A stretch of DNA of 64,000 bases from MWAR01 sp035388825. Lineage in GTDB: Bacteria > Muiribacteriota > Ozemobacteria > Ozemobacterales > Ozemobacteraceae. The first letter of the stretch is position 1. Every line of letters begins with the position of its first letter. The stretch is taken from the NCBI GenBank assembly GCA_035388825.1, contig DAOOQQ010000001.1:1-64000 (forward strand). The letters are read 5' to 3'. Positions 35,987-44,347 of this stretch are shown here, piece by piece. Below the pieces are notes generated by a model. The model was not told the DNA's origin. It searched no databases and saw only the letters and a program-made list of their open reading frames with translations. The translations under genes and the position numbers were made by a program.

Positions 35987-36850
35987 TCAGTCCGTTTTCA
36001 GGATGAGGGGGAGCCCGTCCTTGCCGGAGCCGACAACGACGACCTTCGCGTTCTGGGATTTTGCCAGGTCGAGGGTTGCCTGGATGCCCTGCCAGGTCAG
36101 AACGGACGGGCTCAGGCTGGAGTTGACGGTGTCGTTGTAGACCTTCAGACCCTCGGATTCGATGCGCTTGCGATCCGCCTCTTTCTTGGCGATCGACAGG
36201 CGGTACTGGTACTCCTCATCGAGCTGCTGCTGGGCCATTTTCGCTTCGATGGCGTCGGTGATGCGTTTGGGAAGCCTGATGGACTCGAGGGGGACGTCGT
36301 CGAGGAACACGAACCGCGCCGCCATGCGGACCTTGGCGACCGTGCTGATGCTGTCCTGGATCGCCTTCTGGGACGTGTAGATTTCCTCGGGCTTGTACTG
36401 GCCGAGAACGCTGCGGATGACGGCGCGCACTTCCGGGAGTACCACGACGTTCTCGTAGTCCGGCCCGACGCGCTGGTGCAGGACCGGGAGCGTGTCTTTC
36501 TCCAGCGCATACCGGGCCGAATACTGGACCTGGATCGTCAGTCCGTCCTCGGTCAGGACGTCGAGCGTCTCGGTGAACCGCTTCTTGCGGATGCTGTAGA
36601 TGTACATCTTGTTGATCGGCAGGATGAAATGCAGACCTTCCTGATACACGGTATCGATCTGCGTGCCGCTGAACCGGCGCCACAGAACGCCCATTTCGCC
36701 GGGATGGATCGAGATGACGATGGATTCGAAAAAAAATATAACCGCAAATATAAAAAGACTGAGCAGCAGGAATGCATAGGGCGTCTGCTGCCTGACGAAT
36801 GTCCTGAGGCTCTGGCGCTGTTCGGGGGGGCTTTCTGTGATCGGTTTCAT
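35987..36850 (-). CDS. SPFH/prohibitin-family membrane protein
   Basis: A 287-residue protein. One membrane helix (FLLLSLFIFAVIFFF, about 27-42) is followed by a band-7 domain: ISIHPGEMGVLWRRFSGTQI, EGLHFILPINKMYIYSIRKK, then LTEDGLTIQVQYSARYAL. The C-terminal helices (KEADRKRIESEGLKVYND) are like prohibitin/HflK coiled coils. Such proteins form ring scaffolds in the membrane and affect proteases or exporters. It lies between the peptide exporter and the binding protein with three-base gaps on each side, so one transcript makes all three. Confidence 0.85.
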   Translation of the reverse strand: MKPITESPPEQRQSLRTFVRQQTPYAFLLLSLFIFAVIFFFESIVISIHPGEMGVLWRRFSGTQIDTVYQEGLHFILPINKMYIYSIRKKRFTETLDVLTEDGLTIQVQYSARYALEKDTLPVLHQRVGPDYENVVVLPEVRAVIRSVLGQYKPEEIYTSQKAIQDSISTVAKVRMAARFVFLDDVPLESIRLPKRITDAIEAKMAQQQLDEEYQYRLSIAKKEADRKRIESEGLKVYNDTVNSSLSPSVLTWQGIQATLDLAKSQNAKVVVVGSGKDGLPLILKTD

Positions 36851-36853
36851 GGG

Positions 36854-38569
36854 TCACTTCTCTTGCTTGGAATGGCGTTCATTCGCATGGGAGCGCTGAT
36901 CCGGCCGCGGGAAATGCGTGTGGTTGTTGAGGTCGAGTTTACCGAAGTCCATCTTCAGGACCCGGTCGGCGACGTGGAAGTAGCGGTCGTCGTGAGAGAC
37001 GATCACCAGAGTTTTCCCGGCGCTTTTCAATTCGGGCACCAGGGTCTCGTAGAAATACCGTCGGAACTCCGGATCCTGGTCGGCGGCCACTTCGTCGAAA
37101 ATGTAGACCGGCTTGTCCTCGAGGAAGGTGACCACCAGGGCGAGCCGCTTTCTCTGGCCGGTGGAGAGGTTGAGATTGGTGAAGCGGTCTTCCTGGTAGG
37201 CTGTCTTCCGGGAGATGTCCATCAGGTTCAGAAGCTTGTCGACGCGCGCGGGATCGATGTTGCGGAGACCGTGCAGCTTGTCGAACAGGTGAAAATCCGA
37301 AAAGATGGCCGAGAAAAGGTTCTGATATGCCTGGGTGTTGGCCGGTGTCAGGTCGGTGTCGTCAACACGGATCGAGCCTTCATTCGGGTGATACAGCGCG
37401 GCCAGCAGTTTCATGAACGTGGTCTTTCCGCTGCCGTTTCCGCCGATCAGGAACAGAACCTCTCCCCGGCGGATATCCCCGTCGATGGGGCCGACCTCGA
37501 ATCCGGGTGATCCGTCGGGATTCGTGTAGCTGAAGCGCACGTGACGGAAGCTGATTTGCTTGAAATCCGCGAAGAGATCCAGGGGGGCGGTGCGGCTGTC
37601 GTCCCGGCGCTCGAGGGCCTTGTCGAGGGCCGTCTCCAGGCGGGCGAGGTTGTCCACGGTGAAGTCGATCTGGGAAATCAGCGGGATGACATACACCACC
37701 GAGCTGAGCGGGCCGATCAGGAACAGGAGAGAGGAGATGACTTTCGCGACCGTGCCGGTGAAGGATGTTGATATAACAGGCAGAATAAAAACCACGCCGC
37801 CCATCCAGAGCTTGAAAAACGTGTCGGCGAACACGATGTTGTTGGAGAACAGCTCGTTCAGGAAGGTGCGCGAGTCGCGTACCCGGCCCGCCGCCGTGCC
37901 GAACTCCCCGAACACGTCGTCACTCTTGAGGGTGTTGATCCGCAGTTCCTTGAATCCGCGCAGCAGCCCGGTGAGGGTGGAGAAGAGAGTGTCCTCGCGC
38001 TTCGATGCCTCGGCCAGCCCCTCTTCGTAAGGCTTGAGAGCCCTGAGATGGGTGCCGATGCCGAAGATGATCATGATGAGGCAGAGCAGAACCGCTGCCG
38101 GCGACTCCTTGGCGATGTAGAGCGTGATGAAGAGGATCATGATCGCCGCCTGGCCTGCGCTGAAAAACGGCTGGGTGGCCTGGACGATGGTCTGGGTTTC
38201 GCGGCTGACGCGCGAGTGGATGTCGACTTCGCCGATGGCTTCCAGCGCCGCGAGGTCGCAGTGACGGATCTTGTCGGCCAGACGCATCCGCACGCTGCAG
38301 ATCGCCTCTTCCGCTATCCGGCTGGAGTGAAATAAAATATAGCGAAGCGAATAGGCGAACAGGATGATCGCCAGGGAAAAGACGAAAAAGTGTTTCCAGT
38401 AAGGCCCGCCGTCGTTCATCGATTCGACGGAGGTGTTGATGACCGCGAGAACCAGGGCGTTGCAGGCACCGGCGACGGCCAGGAACACCAGCAGCCTGTA
38501 GTCGAGCGCCTGCGTTTCCTTCTGCAGGAAATCGAGGTATTTGAGTTTCAGGAAAGAGGGCAGATTCAT
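36854..38569 (-). CDS. cyclic-peptide-type ABC exporter (SyrD/PvdE-like)
   Basis: A 571-residue fused exporter. Six membrane helices lie in the first 310 residues, and the ATPase has GGNGSGKTT (near 387), LSTGQRKRLALV and VYIFDEVAADQDPEF. The LSTGQRKR signature and EVAADQDP in Walker B are characteristic of the SyrD/PvdE group that exports nonribosomal peptides such as syringomycin and pyoverdine precursors. It is close to the synthetase genes and is the best candidate for exporting the product. It is cotranscribed with the SPFH and binding-protein genes. Confidence 0.88.
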   Translation of the reverse strand: MNLPSFLKLKYLDFLQKETQALDYRLLVFLAVAGACNALVLAVINTSVESMNDGGPYWKHFFVFSLAIILFAYSLRYILFHSSRIAEEAICSVRMRLADKIRHCDLAALEAIGEVDIHSRVSRETQTIVQATQPFFSAGQAAIMILFITLYIAKESPAAVLLCLIMIIFGIGTHLRALKPYEEGLAEASKREDTLFSTLTGLLRGFKELRINTLKSDDVFGEFGTAAGRVRDSRTFLNELFSNNIVFADTFFKLWMGGVVFILPVISTSFTGTVAKVISSLLFLIGPLSSVVYVIPLISQIDFTVDNLARLETALDKALERRDDSRTAPLDLFADFKQISFRHVRFSYTNPDGSPGFEVGPIDGDIRRGEVLFLIGGNGSGKTTFMKLLAALYHPNEGSIRVDDTDLTPANTQAYQNLFSAIFSDFHLFDKLHGLRNIDPARVDKLLNLMDISRKTAYQEDRFTNLNLSTGQRKRLALVVTFLEDKPVYIFDEVAADQDPEFRRYFYETLVPELKSAGKTLVIVSHDDRYFHVADRVLKMDFGKLDLNNHTHFPRPDQRSHANERHSKQEK

Positions 38570-38587
38570 GTCGGGCCCGCGGGCCGG

Positions 38588-38791
38588 TCAGCCGGCACTG
38601 GTCGGGGGAACGGCATCGGCGGTTTTGGGCTGTTCATTCGGTGCCGTAAAGAAGAGGAACAGCAGGCTGAGGATCGGCGAGAAAAGGGTGGAAGCGAAAA
38701 AGAATCCCCAGAATCCGATCCGCCGGTTTCTTCCGAAGTATCCCGCCACGAAGCACAATCCCGTGTACAGGATCAGCAGCTCGAGGGGCAT
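38588..38791 (-). CDS. small two-helix membrane protein
   Basis: A 67-residue protein. Two hydrophobic helices (LELLILYTGLCFVAGYFG and FWGFFFASTLFSPILSLLFL) are joined by a basic loop (RNRR), with a polar tail. AGGAG is nine bases before the ATG. It ends 18 bases before the exporter gene and is probably cotranscribed with it. The layout resembles small PLDc_N-like or superinfection-type membrane proteins; no function is assigned. Confidence 0.6.
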   Translation of the reverse strand: MPLELLILYTGLCFVAGYFGRNRRIGFWGFFFASTLFSPILSLLFLFFTAPNEQPKTADAVPPTSAG

Positions 38792-38845
38792 GGCATTCTT
38801 CTCCTGGAACCTGAAAAGTCATCCGGGTGCCGGATGTCGAAATAC

Positions 38846-38876
38846 CGCGAACCCCGGGATAGCCCCGGGGTTCGCG
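38846..38876 (-). terminator. terminator downstream of the DUF697 gene
   Basis: Thirteen-base arms (CGCGAACCCCGGG and its complement) with a five-base loop, 12 bases after the stop at 38889. A short T stretch follows on the minus strand. Confidence 0.6.
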
Positions 38877-38888
38877 ACATGATGCGGA

Positions 38889-39464
38889 TCAGGAACGGTC
38901 TTTTCCGGCCTCTTTGGCTGCGTGGTGAGCCTTTTCGGCACCTTTCGCGCGCTCCGGAGAGGCGGTCTCGGTGGCGGGCTGGGTTTTGTCCATGGTTGCA
39001 GCGATTTTCTGGCCTTCGTCGAACTGCTTCCGGAAATACTCCCTGACCTTCTCGGGTTCGAGATCCAGGAAGGTTCCGCCGGCTTCGAAGTGCTGGATGA
39101 ACACCTTGCCGAGAGCGTAGGCCGTGGCCCCGCTGAAAAGAACCATCGAGGGAGCGCCGATCACGGCACCCACGACCGGAATGGCCTTCAGAATCGGGGA
39201 GATGGTTCCGAACGAAAGGCTCGCCGGCACGACGGAGCCGATAAGGGAGCCGAACAGGGCTTTGCCGCGGCTCTCGTGAAACTCGATCTCGTACACCTTC
39301 GAGATCTCGGAAATCATTTTCATCTGCACGCCGGTTACCGTCGCCAGATCCAGGAGGGGAATCGGAATCAGGCCCGCGCCCATCGACCACCAGATATACC
39401 GCCTGACGATCTGCATCGCCTTGGCTTCCTTGGTTTCGATCGTTGTTTCCGGATTGGCTTCCAT
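38889..39464 (-). CDS. DUF697-like membrane-associated protein
   Basis: A 191-residue protein with GGAAGG before the ATG. Residues about 15-125 (MGAGLIPIPLLDLATVTGVQ, MISEISKVYEI, then SLIGSVVPASLSFG and a Gly-rich hydrophobic stretch) match the DUF697/EcsC-like group of proteins with two or three short hydrophobic segments. The tail is Lys/Ala-rich. A consensus promoter and its own terminator make it a single-gene unit. The molecular role of the family is not known to me; it need not belong to the peptide locus. Confidence 0.7.
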   Translation of the reverse strand: MEANPETTIETKEAKAMQIVRRYIWWSMGAGLIPIPLLDLATVTGVQMKMISEISKVYEIEFHESRGKALFGSLIGSVVPASLSFGTISPILKAIPVVGAVIGAPSMVLFSGATAYALGKVFIQHFEAGGTFLDLEPEKVREYFRKQFDEGQKIAATMDKTQPATETASPERAKGAEKAHHAAKEAGKDRS

Positions 39465-39548
39465 GTTTTTTTCCTTCCAAAAGATTTGAACTGCCTGTGC
39501 TCTCACCAGGAAAAGCCTGCGTGGGCAAGGCATTCTTCCGACCAAATC

Positions 39549-39577
39549 AAGATATCATCGCGTTTTTCCAATGTCAA
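39549..39577 (-). promoter_or_regulatory. sigma-70-type promoter of the DUF697 gene
   Basis: On the minus strand, TTGACA (39572-39577), 17 bases, TATCTT (39549-39554). It is the best match to consensus in the window and lies 85 bases before the start codon. Confidence 0.75.
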
Positions 39578-39667
39578 CGAATGGAAGGGGGGGCTGCACG
39601 GGTATGATATACTCCGCTTTTCAACGAAACCCTCAGTTCAAACCGGTGCGGCAGAAGGATTCGTTCC

Positions 39668-40375
39668 ATGGAAAAACGCGGCGGCATCCGGCTGTTCGTG
39701 CCTCCCTATGCCGGGGGGAACACGACATCCTTCAACGCCTTCCGGGCGCCGTTTGCCACCCGTGGATTCGAGCTCGTTCCGCTGGAGCTTCCAGGGCATG
39801 GAAGACGGATCACCGAACCTCTTCTCACCGACATCGGAGCCATGGTGGACGACCTTTACGCCCTCGTCGCCGTCAGGCTAGACAGGCCCTTCGCCTTCTG
39901 GGGGCACAGCATGGGAAGCTTGCTGGCCTGGCTTCTTGCCCAGCGCATCGAACGCGCGGGCGTCGCGAAACCGCTTGCCCTGGTCGTGTCCGGGCGCCGG
40001 GCGCCGCATCTTCCCGAGCGACACCCTCCGCGCCACACCCTGCCCCGGCCCGCCTTCATCGAAGAGCTTCGCCGGTTCGGCGGGTTGCCGGAAGAGGTGC
40101 TGAACCACCCCGCCTACATGGAATACGCCGAGCCGATCATCCGGGCTGATTTCCAGGCCCTGGACACCTATGTGCATGTTGCCGGAGCTCCGCTGACGGT
40201 GCCGATCGGGGTACTGATGGGGGACCGCGACGATGTGACCCTGGAGGAAGCCGAGAGGTGGCGGGAGGCGACACGGGGCCCGGTGATCGTCGAGCGTGTT
40301 GCCGGCGGGCATTTCTTCCTTCACGACGCCCCTGATGCCACGGCGGCTCGGGTGGCGCGGCTCATCGGCTGTTGA
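39668..40375 (+). CDS. type II thioesterase of the peptide synthetase
   Basis: A 235-residue alpha/beta hydrolase. RLFVPPYAGGNTTSFNAF and ELPGHGRR open the fold. The catalytic Ser is in GHSMGS (about 79-84), the Asp in GVLMGDRDD, and the His in GGHFFLHD near 220. Members (GrsT, SrfAD) clear misprimed or stalled carriers of nonribosomal synthetases. The PPTase gene follows after 12 bases. AGAAGGA is eight bases before the ATG. Both genes run opposite to the synthetases and form the helper pair of this cluster. Confidence 0.92.
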   Translation: MEKRGGIRLFVPPYAGGNTTSFNAFRAPFATRGFELVPLELPGHGRRITEPLLTDIGAMVDDLYALVAVRLDRPFAFWGHSMGSLLAWLLAQRIERAGVAKPLALVVSGRRAPHLPERHPPRHTLPRPAFIEELRRFGGLPEEVLNHPAYMEYAEPIIRADFQALDTYVHVAGAPLTVPIGVLMGDRDDVTLEEAERWREATRGPVIVERVAGGHFFLHDAPDATAARVARLIGC

Positions 40376-40387
40376 GCGGAGGGCGGA

Positions 40388-41032
40388 GTGACGAACGTCT
40401 CCCTGATGGTGGCGGAAAACCTCTCGCCGTTTGCGCCCGCCTTGTGGGGACGGCTGCTGGCTGATCTGCCCGAGGCGCTGCATCCGGGGATTCTCGTGTT
40501 TCGCCGGTGGGAAGACCGCCAGGCCTCGCTCCTGGCGCGGTTGATGCTGGCCGCGCGGTTTGGCCGGGCGGCGCCGACCCAGATGCGACGGGATTCGTAC
40601 GGGCGCCCCGGGTTGGATGGGTCCGAGTTCAATATCTCCCACGCCGACGGCGTGGTGGTGCTGGCGACTGCGTCGGAGCGGGTGGGCGTCGACGTGGAGC
40701 GGATCCGGCCGGTTGTCTTAGATGATTACGGGTCGGCTCTGAGCGATGACGAGCTGCGTCGGCTGGAGTCGAGCCCGGAGCGGGACCGGGCCTTCTTCGC
40801 CCTCTGGACCGCGAAAGAAGCCGCGGTGAAGGCCGACGGGCGGGGAATGACGATTCCCCTTGCCGGAGTGACCATCGTCGACGGAGTGGCGCTGATCGAT
40901 GGTGCCCGTTGGCGCCTGACCCCGGTGCCGCTGGGACCGGAGTTCATGTGCCATGTGGCCCTGCGCGGTGGCCGGGATACTCCTGCCGCCGTCGTGAAGG
41001 TCGATGTCTTTCCGCTCCCGGGCGAAAAATAG
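40388..41032 (+). CDS. Sfp-type 4'-phosphopantetheinyl transferase
   Basis: A 214-residue protein with a GTG start and GAGGGCGGA upstream. The three Sfp motifs are present: FNISHADGVVVLA (about 78), GVDVERIRP (about 101) and FALWTAKEAAVKADGRGM (about 137), with the acidic metal ligands and the Lys. It attaches the phosphopantetheine arm from CoA to the carrier domains of the synthetases. It is cotranscribed with the type II thioesterase and converges on the last synthetase gene with only 27 AT-rich bases between. Confidence 0.93.
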   Translation: MTNVSLMVAENLSPFAPALWGRLLADLPEALHPGILVFRRWEDRQASLLARLMLAARFGRAAPTQMRRDSYGRPGLDGSEFNISHADGVVVLATASERVGVDVERIRPVVLDDYGSALSDDELRRLESSPERDRAFFALWTAKEAAVKADGRGMTIPLAGVTIVDGVALIDGARWRLTPVPLGPEFMCHVALRGGRDTPAAVVKVDVFPLPGEK

Positions 41033-41059
41033 GATTAATTACTATATCTAATCGGATGC

Positions 41060-44000
41060 TTACGACGCGCCGCGCATGATGCCGGCGATCAGGTCTGCCA
41101 GTTGGGCGGCGTGGGGCGGCCGGACCATGTTCTCGTGGGTTCCGGGCGCCGGCACGGCTTCGACCGACCGGCAGATGCGTTCCCAGCCGAGCGCGGGGTC
41201 CCTGGTGAACTCCTGGGCGCCCGGAATCTTCTCGGAAGCGCGGAACACGGTCAGGCGGCCGGCAAAGGGCTCCGGGCGGTAGGCGAACACCGCCCGGGTG
41301 TTCGTCGTGAAAACGGTCAGCAGACGTTTTCCCTCATCGATACCGAAGTCGGGAGGGATCATCCCCGCGTCTTTCGCCCGTTCCACGACGTAGGAAAGCC
41401 GCTCTTCCTCACCCATTCCGCGCAGGTGCTCTGCCGAAAGACGGACCTCGTCGCCGAAGAGGCCGACGATCAGTTCCGCCTCGTCCAGCAAGCTGAGCTC
41501 CTTCGAGAGAACGGACGGTTCGTAGGTGTCCAGCAGGCCGACCATTCCCAGCCGGGCGCCGGCTGCGGCAAGGCGTCGCGCGATCTCATGGGCGACGTAA
41601 CCGCCGAACGACCAGCCGGCGAGATGGTACGGGCCGTCGGGCTCCGCGGCTCTGATCTCGTCGAGATACGCTTCGGCCATTGCCTCGACCGTCGGCAGGG
41701 TGGATTCCCCCTTCTCGATGCCGAACGCCTGCAGGGCATAGATCGAGCCTGCCGCCGGAAGCCGGTGGGCAAGTTCGTGATAACAGTGAACCGTGCCGCC
41801 GCCGGGGTGGATAAAAAAGAGCGGCTCGCCCCGGCCTTTCCGCAGACGAACCAGGGCCCGGGAGGGGCCTGTCGTGCCGCCGGAGCGGATCAGCGGGGCC
41901 AGCTGCGCGATGGTCGGGTTTTCAAAAAGGGCTGACAGCGGGAGATTGAGGCCGAATCGTTCCTTGGTCTGGGCCATGAGCCGGACAGCCAGCAGGGAAT
42001 GGCCGCCCCGGTCGAAGAAGTTGTCGGTCACGCCGATGGCGGGCAGCTCGAGCAGCCGCTCCCAGATCTCGACCAGGCCGATCTCAACGCGATCCCGCGG
42101 GGCGACTAGGTCCCGCTTGCGATCGCCGACGGCGGGAAGGGGGAGCGCTTTCCGGTCGATCTTTCCGTTCGGCGTCAGCGGCCATTTCGGAAGGGCCACG
42201 ATTGCCGAGGGGGTCATGTAATCGGGGAGCCGCTCCCCCACCCTGCGGCGGAGCCGCTCGGGATCTATCGGGCCGCCGTTTCCGACGACGTAGGCGATGA
42301 GCCGCTTGTCCTGCCCGCTCTCGTGGAGCGTCACGAGTGCTTCGGCCACCCCGGGTTCGGCCGTCAGGGCGGTTTCGATGTCCCCCGGCTCGATCCGGTA
42401 GCCGCGCAGGGAGATCTGGTGGTCGATCCGGCCCAGCACTTCGACTACCCCGTCGTCTCGCCACCGCGCCCGGTCGCCGGTCCGGAACAGCCGGCCGCCG
42501 GCCCGGAAGGGATCATCGAAGAACTTCTTCGCCGTCATCTCGGGGTGGCCGAGATACCCGGAGCCCACGCCCACGCCGCCGATGGCCAGCTCCCCGACCA
42601 CGCCCGGAGGGACGGGATTGAAACCGTCGTCGATGATATAGCTTGTGATATTTGCCATGGCCCGCCCGATGGGAAGCCCTTTCGCGGGGCCTTCGTAATC
42701 GAAAATGTGGCTGCAGACGGCGCATTCGGCGACCCCGTACGCGTTGATGAACCGCCTTCCGGCCGACCATGCGTCGGCAACCGGCAGGGATGTGGCCTCC
42801 CCCGCCGAGACCACCACCTCCAGGTCCGGAAACTGGTCGGGGGGCATGACGGCGAGAAGGGACGGCGGAAGCGTCACGTGCGTCACCCGCTCGGCTTTCA
42901 GCAGCCTGACGAGGCCCTCGCCCATCCGGTCTTCCATGGTGGGGGCGAGCACCAGGCACGCTCCGGCCGCGAAAGTCATGGCCAGTTCGGAAATGAGGGC
43001 GTCGAAGGAGAGCACCGAGAACTGGAGCACCCGGCTGGCGGGGGTGACGTTGAACAGGCGCCGGTGTTCGGCGGCGAGGTTCGACAGTCCCGCATGGGTG
43101 TTGATGGCGCCCTTCGGCCGGCCCGTCGAGCCGGAGGTGAAGATCAGATAGGCGGGATCGGCCGGTTCAGGGGCGAACGGCGCAAAGGGCTCGGATCCAT
43201 CCCTGACCGCCTCGTCGATGGGAATGATCTGCCGGCCGGCAGGAAGCTTGGCGAGGCCGCTTCCGCCGGCAAGAATCGCGGCCGGCGTCGCGTCTTCGAT
43301 CATGCAGGCGATCCGGTCGGCGGGATAGGCCGGATCGAGCGGAAGATAGACGGCGCCCGCCCGCATCACGCCGATGACCGCCGCGGCCATCGAGGGGGTC
43401 CGGTCGACGCAGACGGCTACGACGTCTCCCTGTTTCACGCCGGCGGCCCGGATCCGTGCGGCTACGGCGGAAGCCATGGCGTCGAGGCGGGCGTAGTCGA
43501 CGTGTTCGCCCCCGCACGCGATGGCCGGGGATGTCGGAGCGGCCGCGGCATGGCGGGAGACCCACTGGTGAAGCGCCGGCCGCGCCGGATCTTCGGTCAC
43601 CGGGCCGTTGAGCCGGGCCACCAGCGCTTTTCCTGCCTGCCCGGAAAGGAGCGGCAGCCGGTTCACGGGCGTGTCGGGGGCCGCCAGGCCCGCCGTCAGC
43701 AGGGAAATGCCTTGCTCGAGAAACTCCCGGACGGTCGAATCGATATAGCATTCGCTATCGTAATCGGCGGCCAGGAGAAACCGGTCGCCGGCATGCTCGA
43801 TGGTCAGAGACAGCGGCAGACCAGCCGGGGCCGGGCCGTGGATGGCCGGAAGTGTCAGCATCGTCGCGGCGAGCGAGGGCATTCCGAGGTCGGCCGCCAG
43901 CTTCTCCAGGGGATAACACTGGTGTTCGTAGGCTGCCAGCATCGTCTTGCGGGTTTCCACCAGCAGCTCCTTGAACGTTCGCCCCTGCGGGATGGGAAGA

Positions 44001-44332
44001 TCGATCACCACCCCGCCCGGGTTCGAATCCCCGCGCAGCGGTGTGGCGAGGATGGCCCGCTCCACGCCGAGACGGCGATGGAATGTCGCAGCCATGCCGG
44101 CAAGAAACAGCGCGGCGATGAGAAAATCCCCCCTGCCGGAGATCTTCAGGATATTCGCTGCGGCTTCGTCGGGGAGCTGGATGCGGGTGATCTTCCGGCC
44201 GCCGTTTCTTCCGGGGCGATCGAAGGGAAGCGCGGTGGGAACGAGGTCGCCGCCAAGCCGATCGAGCCAGTAGGTGCGGGCTTCGAGCAGGTTCCGGTCG
44301 AACATCTGCATCCCTGCGGTTTCGTGCGTCAT
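41060..44332 (-). CDS. NRPS release module: half-C, A, T, TE
   Basis: A 1090-residue protein. Residues 1-235 are only the C-terminal half of a condensation domain (from TYWLDRLGGDLV onward), with no HHxxxDG. A domain about 246-735: AYLIFTSGSTGRPKG (A3), NAYGVAECAV (A5), FRTGDRARW (A7), GRIDHQISLRGYRIEP (A8), NGKIDRKAL (A10). The carrier has FFDRGGHSLLAV (Ser near 778). TE about 835-1090: GWSFGG Ser near 908, Asp in LLDTYEPS, His in GTHENM. Pocket residues by manual alignment to GrsA are DASTVAAVCK, a Tyr/Phe-type code. It ends the assembly line by hydrolysis or cyclisation. Condensation must come from a domain in trans, probably the free C at the end of the 2900-residue synthetase. Confidence 0.93.
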   Translation of the reverse strand: MTHETAGMQMFDRNLLEARTYWLDRLGGDLVPTALPFDRPGRNGGRKITRIQLPDEAAANILKISGRGDFLIAALFLAGMAATFHRRLGVERAILATPLRGDSNPGGVVIDLPIPQGRTFKELLVETRKTMLAAYEHQCYPLEKLAADLGMPSLAATMLTLPAIHGPAPAGLPLSLTIEHAGDRFLLAADYDSECYIDSTVREFLEQGISLLTAGLAAPDTPVNRLPLLSGQAGKALVARLNGPVTEDPARPALHQWVSRHAAAAPTSPAIACGGEHVDYARLDAMASAVAARIRAAGVKQGDVVAVCVDRTPSMAAAVIGVMRAGAVYLPLDPAYPADRIACMIEDATPAAILAGGSGLAKLPAGRQIIPIDEAVRDGSEPFAPFAPEPADPAYLIFTSGSTGRPKGAINTHAGLSNLAAEHRRLFNVTPASRVLQFSVLSFDALISELAMTFAAGACLVLAPTMEDRMGEGLVRLLKAERVTHVTLPPSLLAVMPPDQFPDLEVVVSAGEATSLPVADAWSAGRRFINAYGVAECAVCSHIFDYEGPAKGLPIGRAMANITSYIIDDGFNPVPPGVVGELAIGGVGVGSGYLGHPEMTAKKFFDDPFRAGGRLFRTGDRARWRDDGVVEVLGRIDHQISLRGYRIEPGDIETALTAEPGVAEALVTLHESGQDKRLIAYVVGNGGPIDPERLRRRVGERLPDYMTPSAIVALPKWPLTPNGKIDRKALPLPAVGDRKRDLVAPRDRVEIGLVEIWERLLELPAIGVTDNFFDRGGHSLLAVRLMAQTKERFGLNLPLSALFENPTIAQLAPLIRSGGTTGPSRALVRLRKGRGEPLFFIHPGGGTVHCYHELAHRLPAAGSIYALQAFGIEKGESTLPTVEAMAEAYLDEIRAAEPDGPYHLAGWSFGGYVAHEIARRLAAAGARLGMVGLLDTYEPSVLSKELSLLDEAELIVGLFGDEVRLSAEHLRGMGEEERLSYVVERAKDAGMIPPDFGIDEGKRLLTVFTTNTRAVFAYRPEPFAGRLTVFRASEKIPGAQEFTRDPALGWERICRSVEAVPAPGTHENMVRPPHAAQLADLIAGIMRGAS

Positions 44333-44347
44333 GTGCCTTGCCTCACG

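Noticed and set aside
41033..41059. AT-rich gap between PPTase and the release module as a promoter
   Set aside because: The flanking genes converge, so no gene would be driven from it. A weak five-base stem is all that can be seen.
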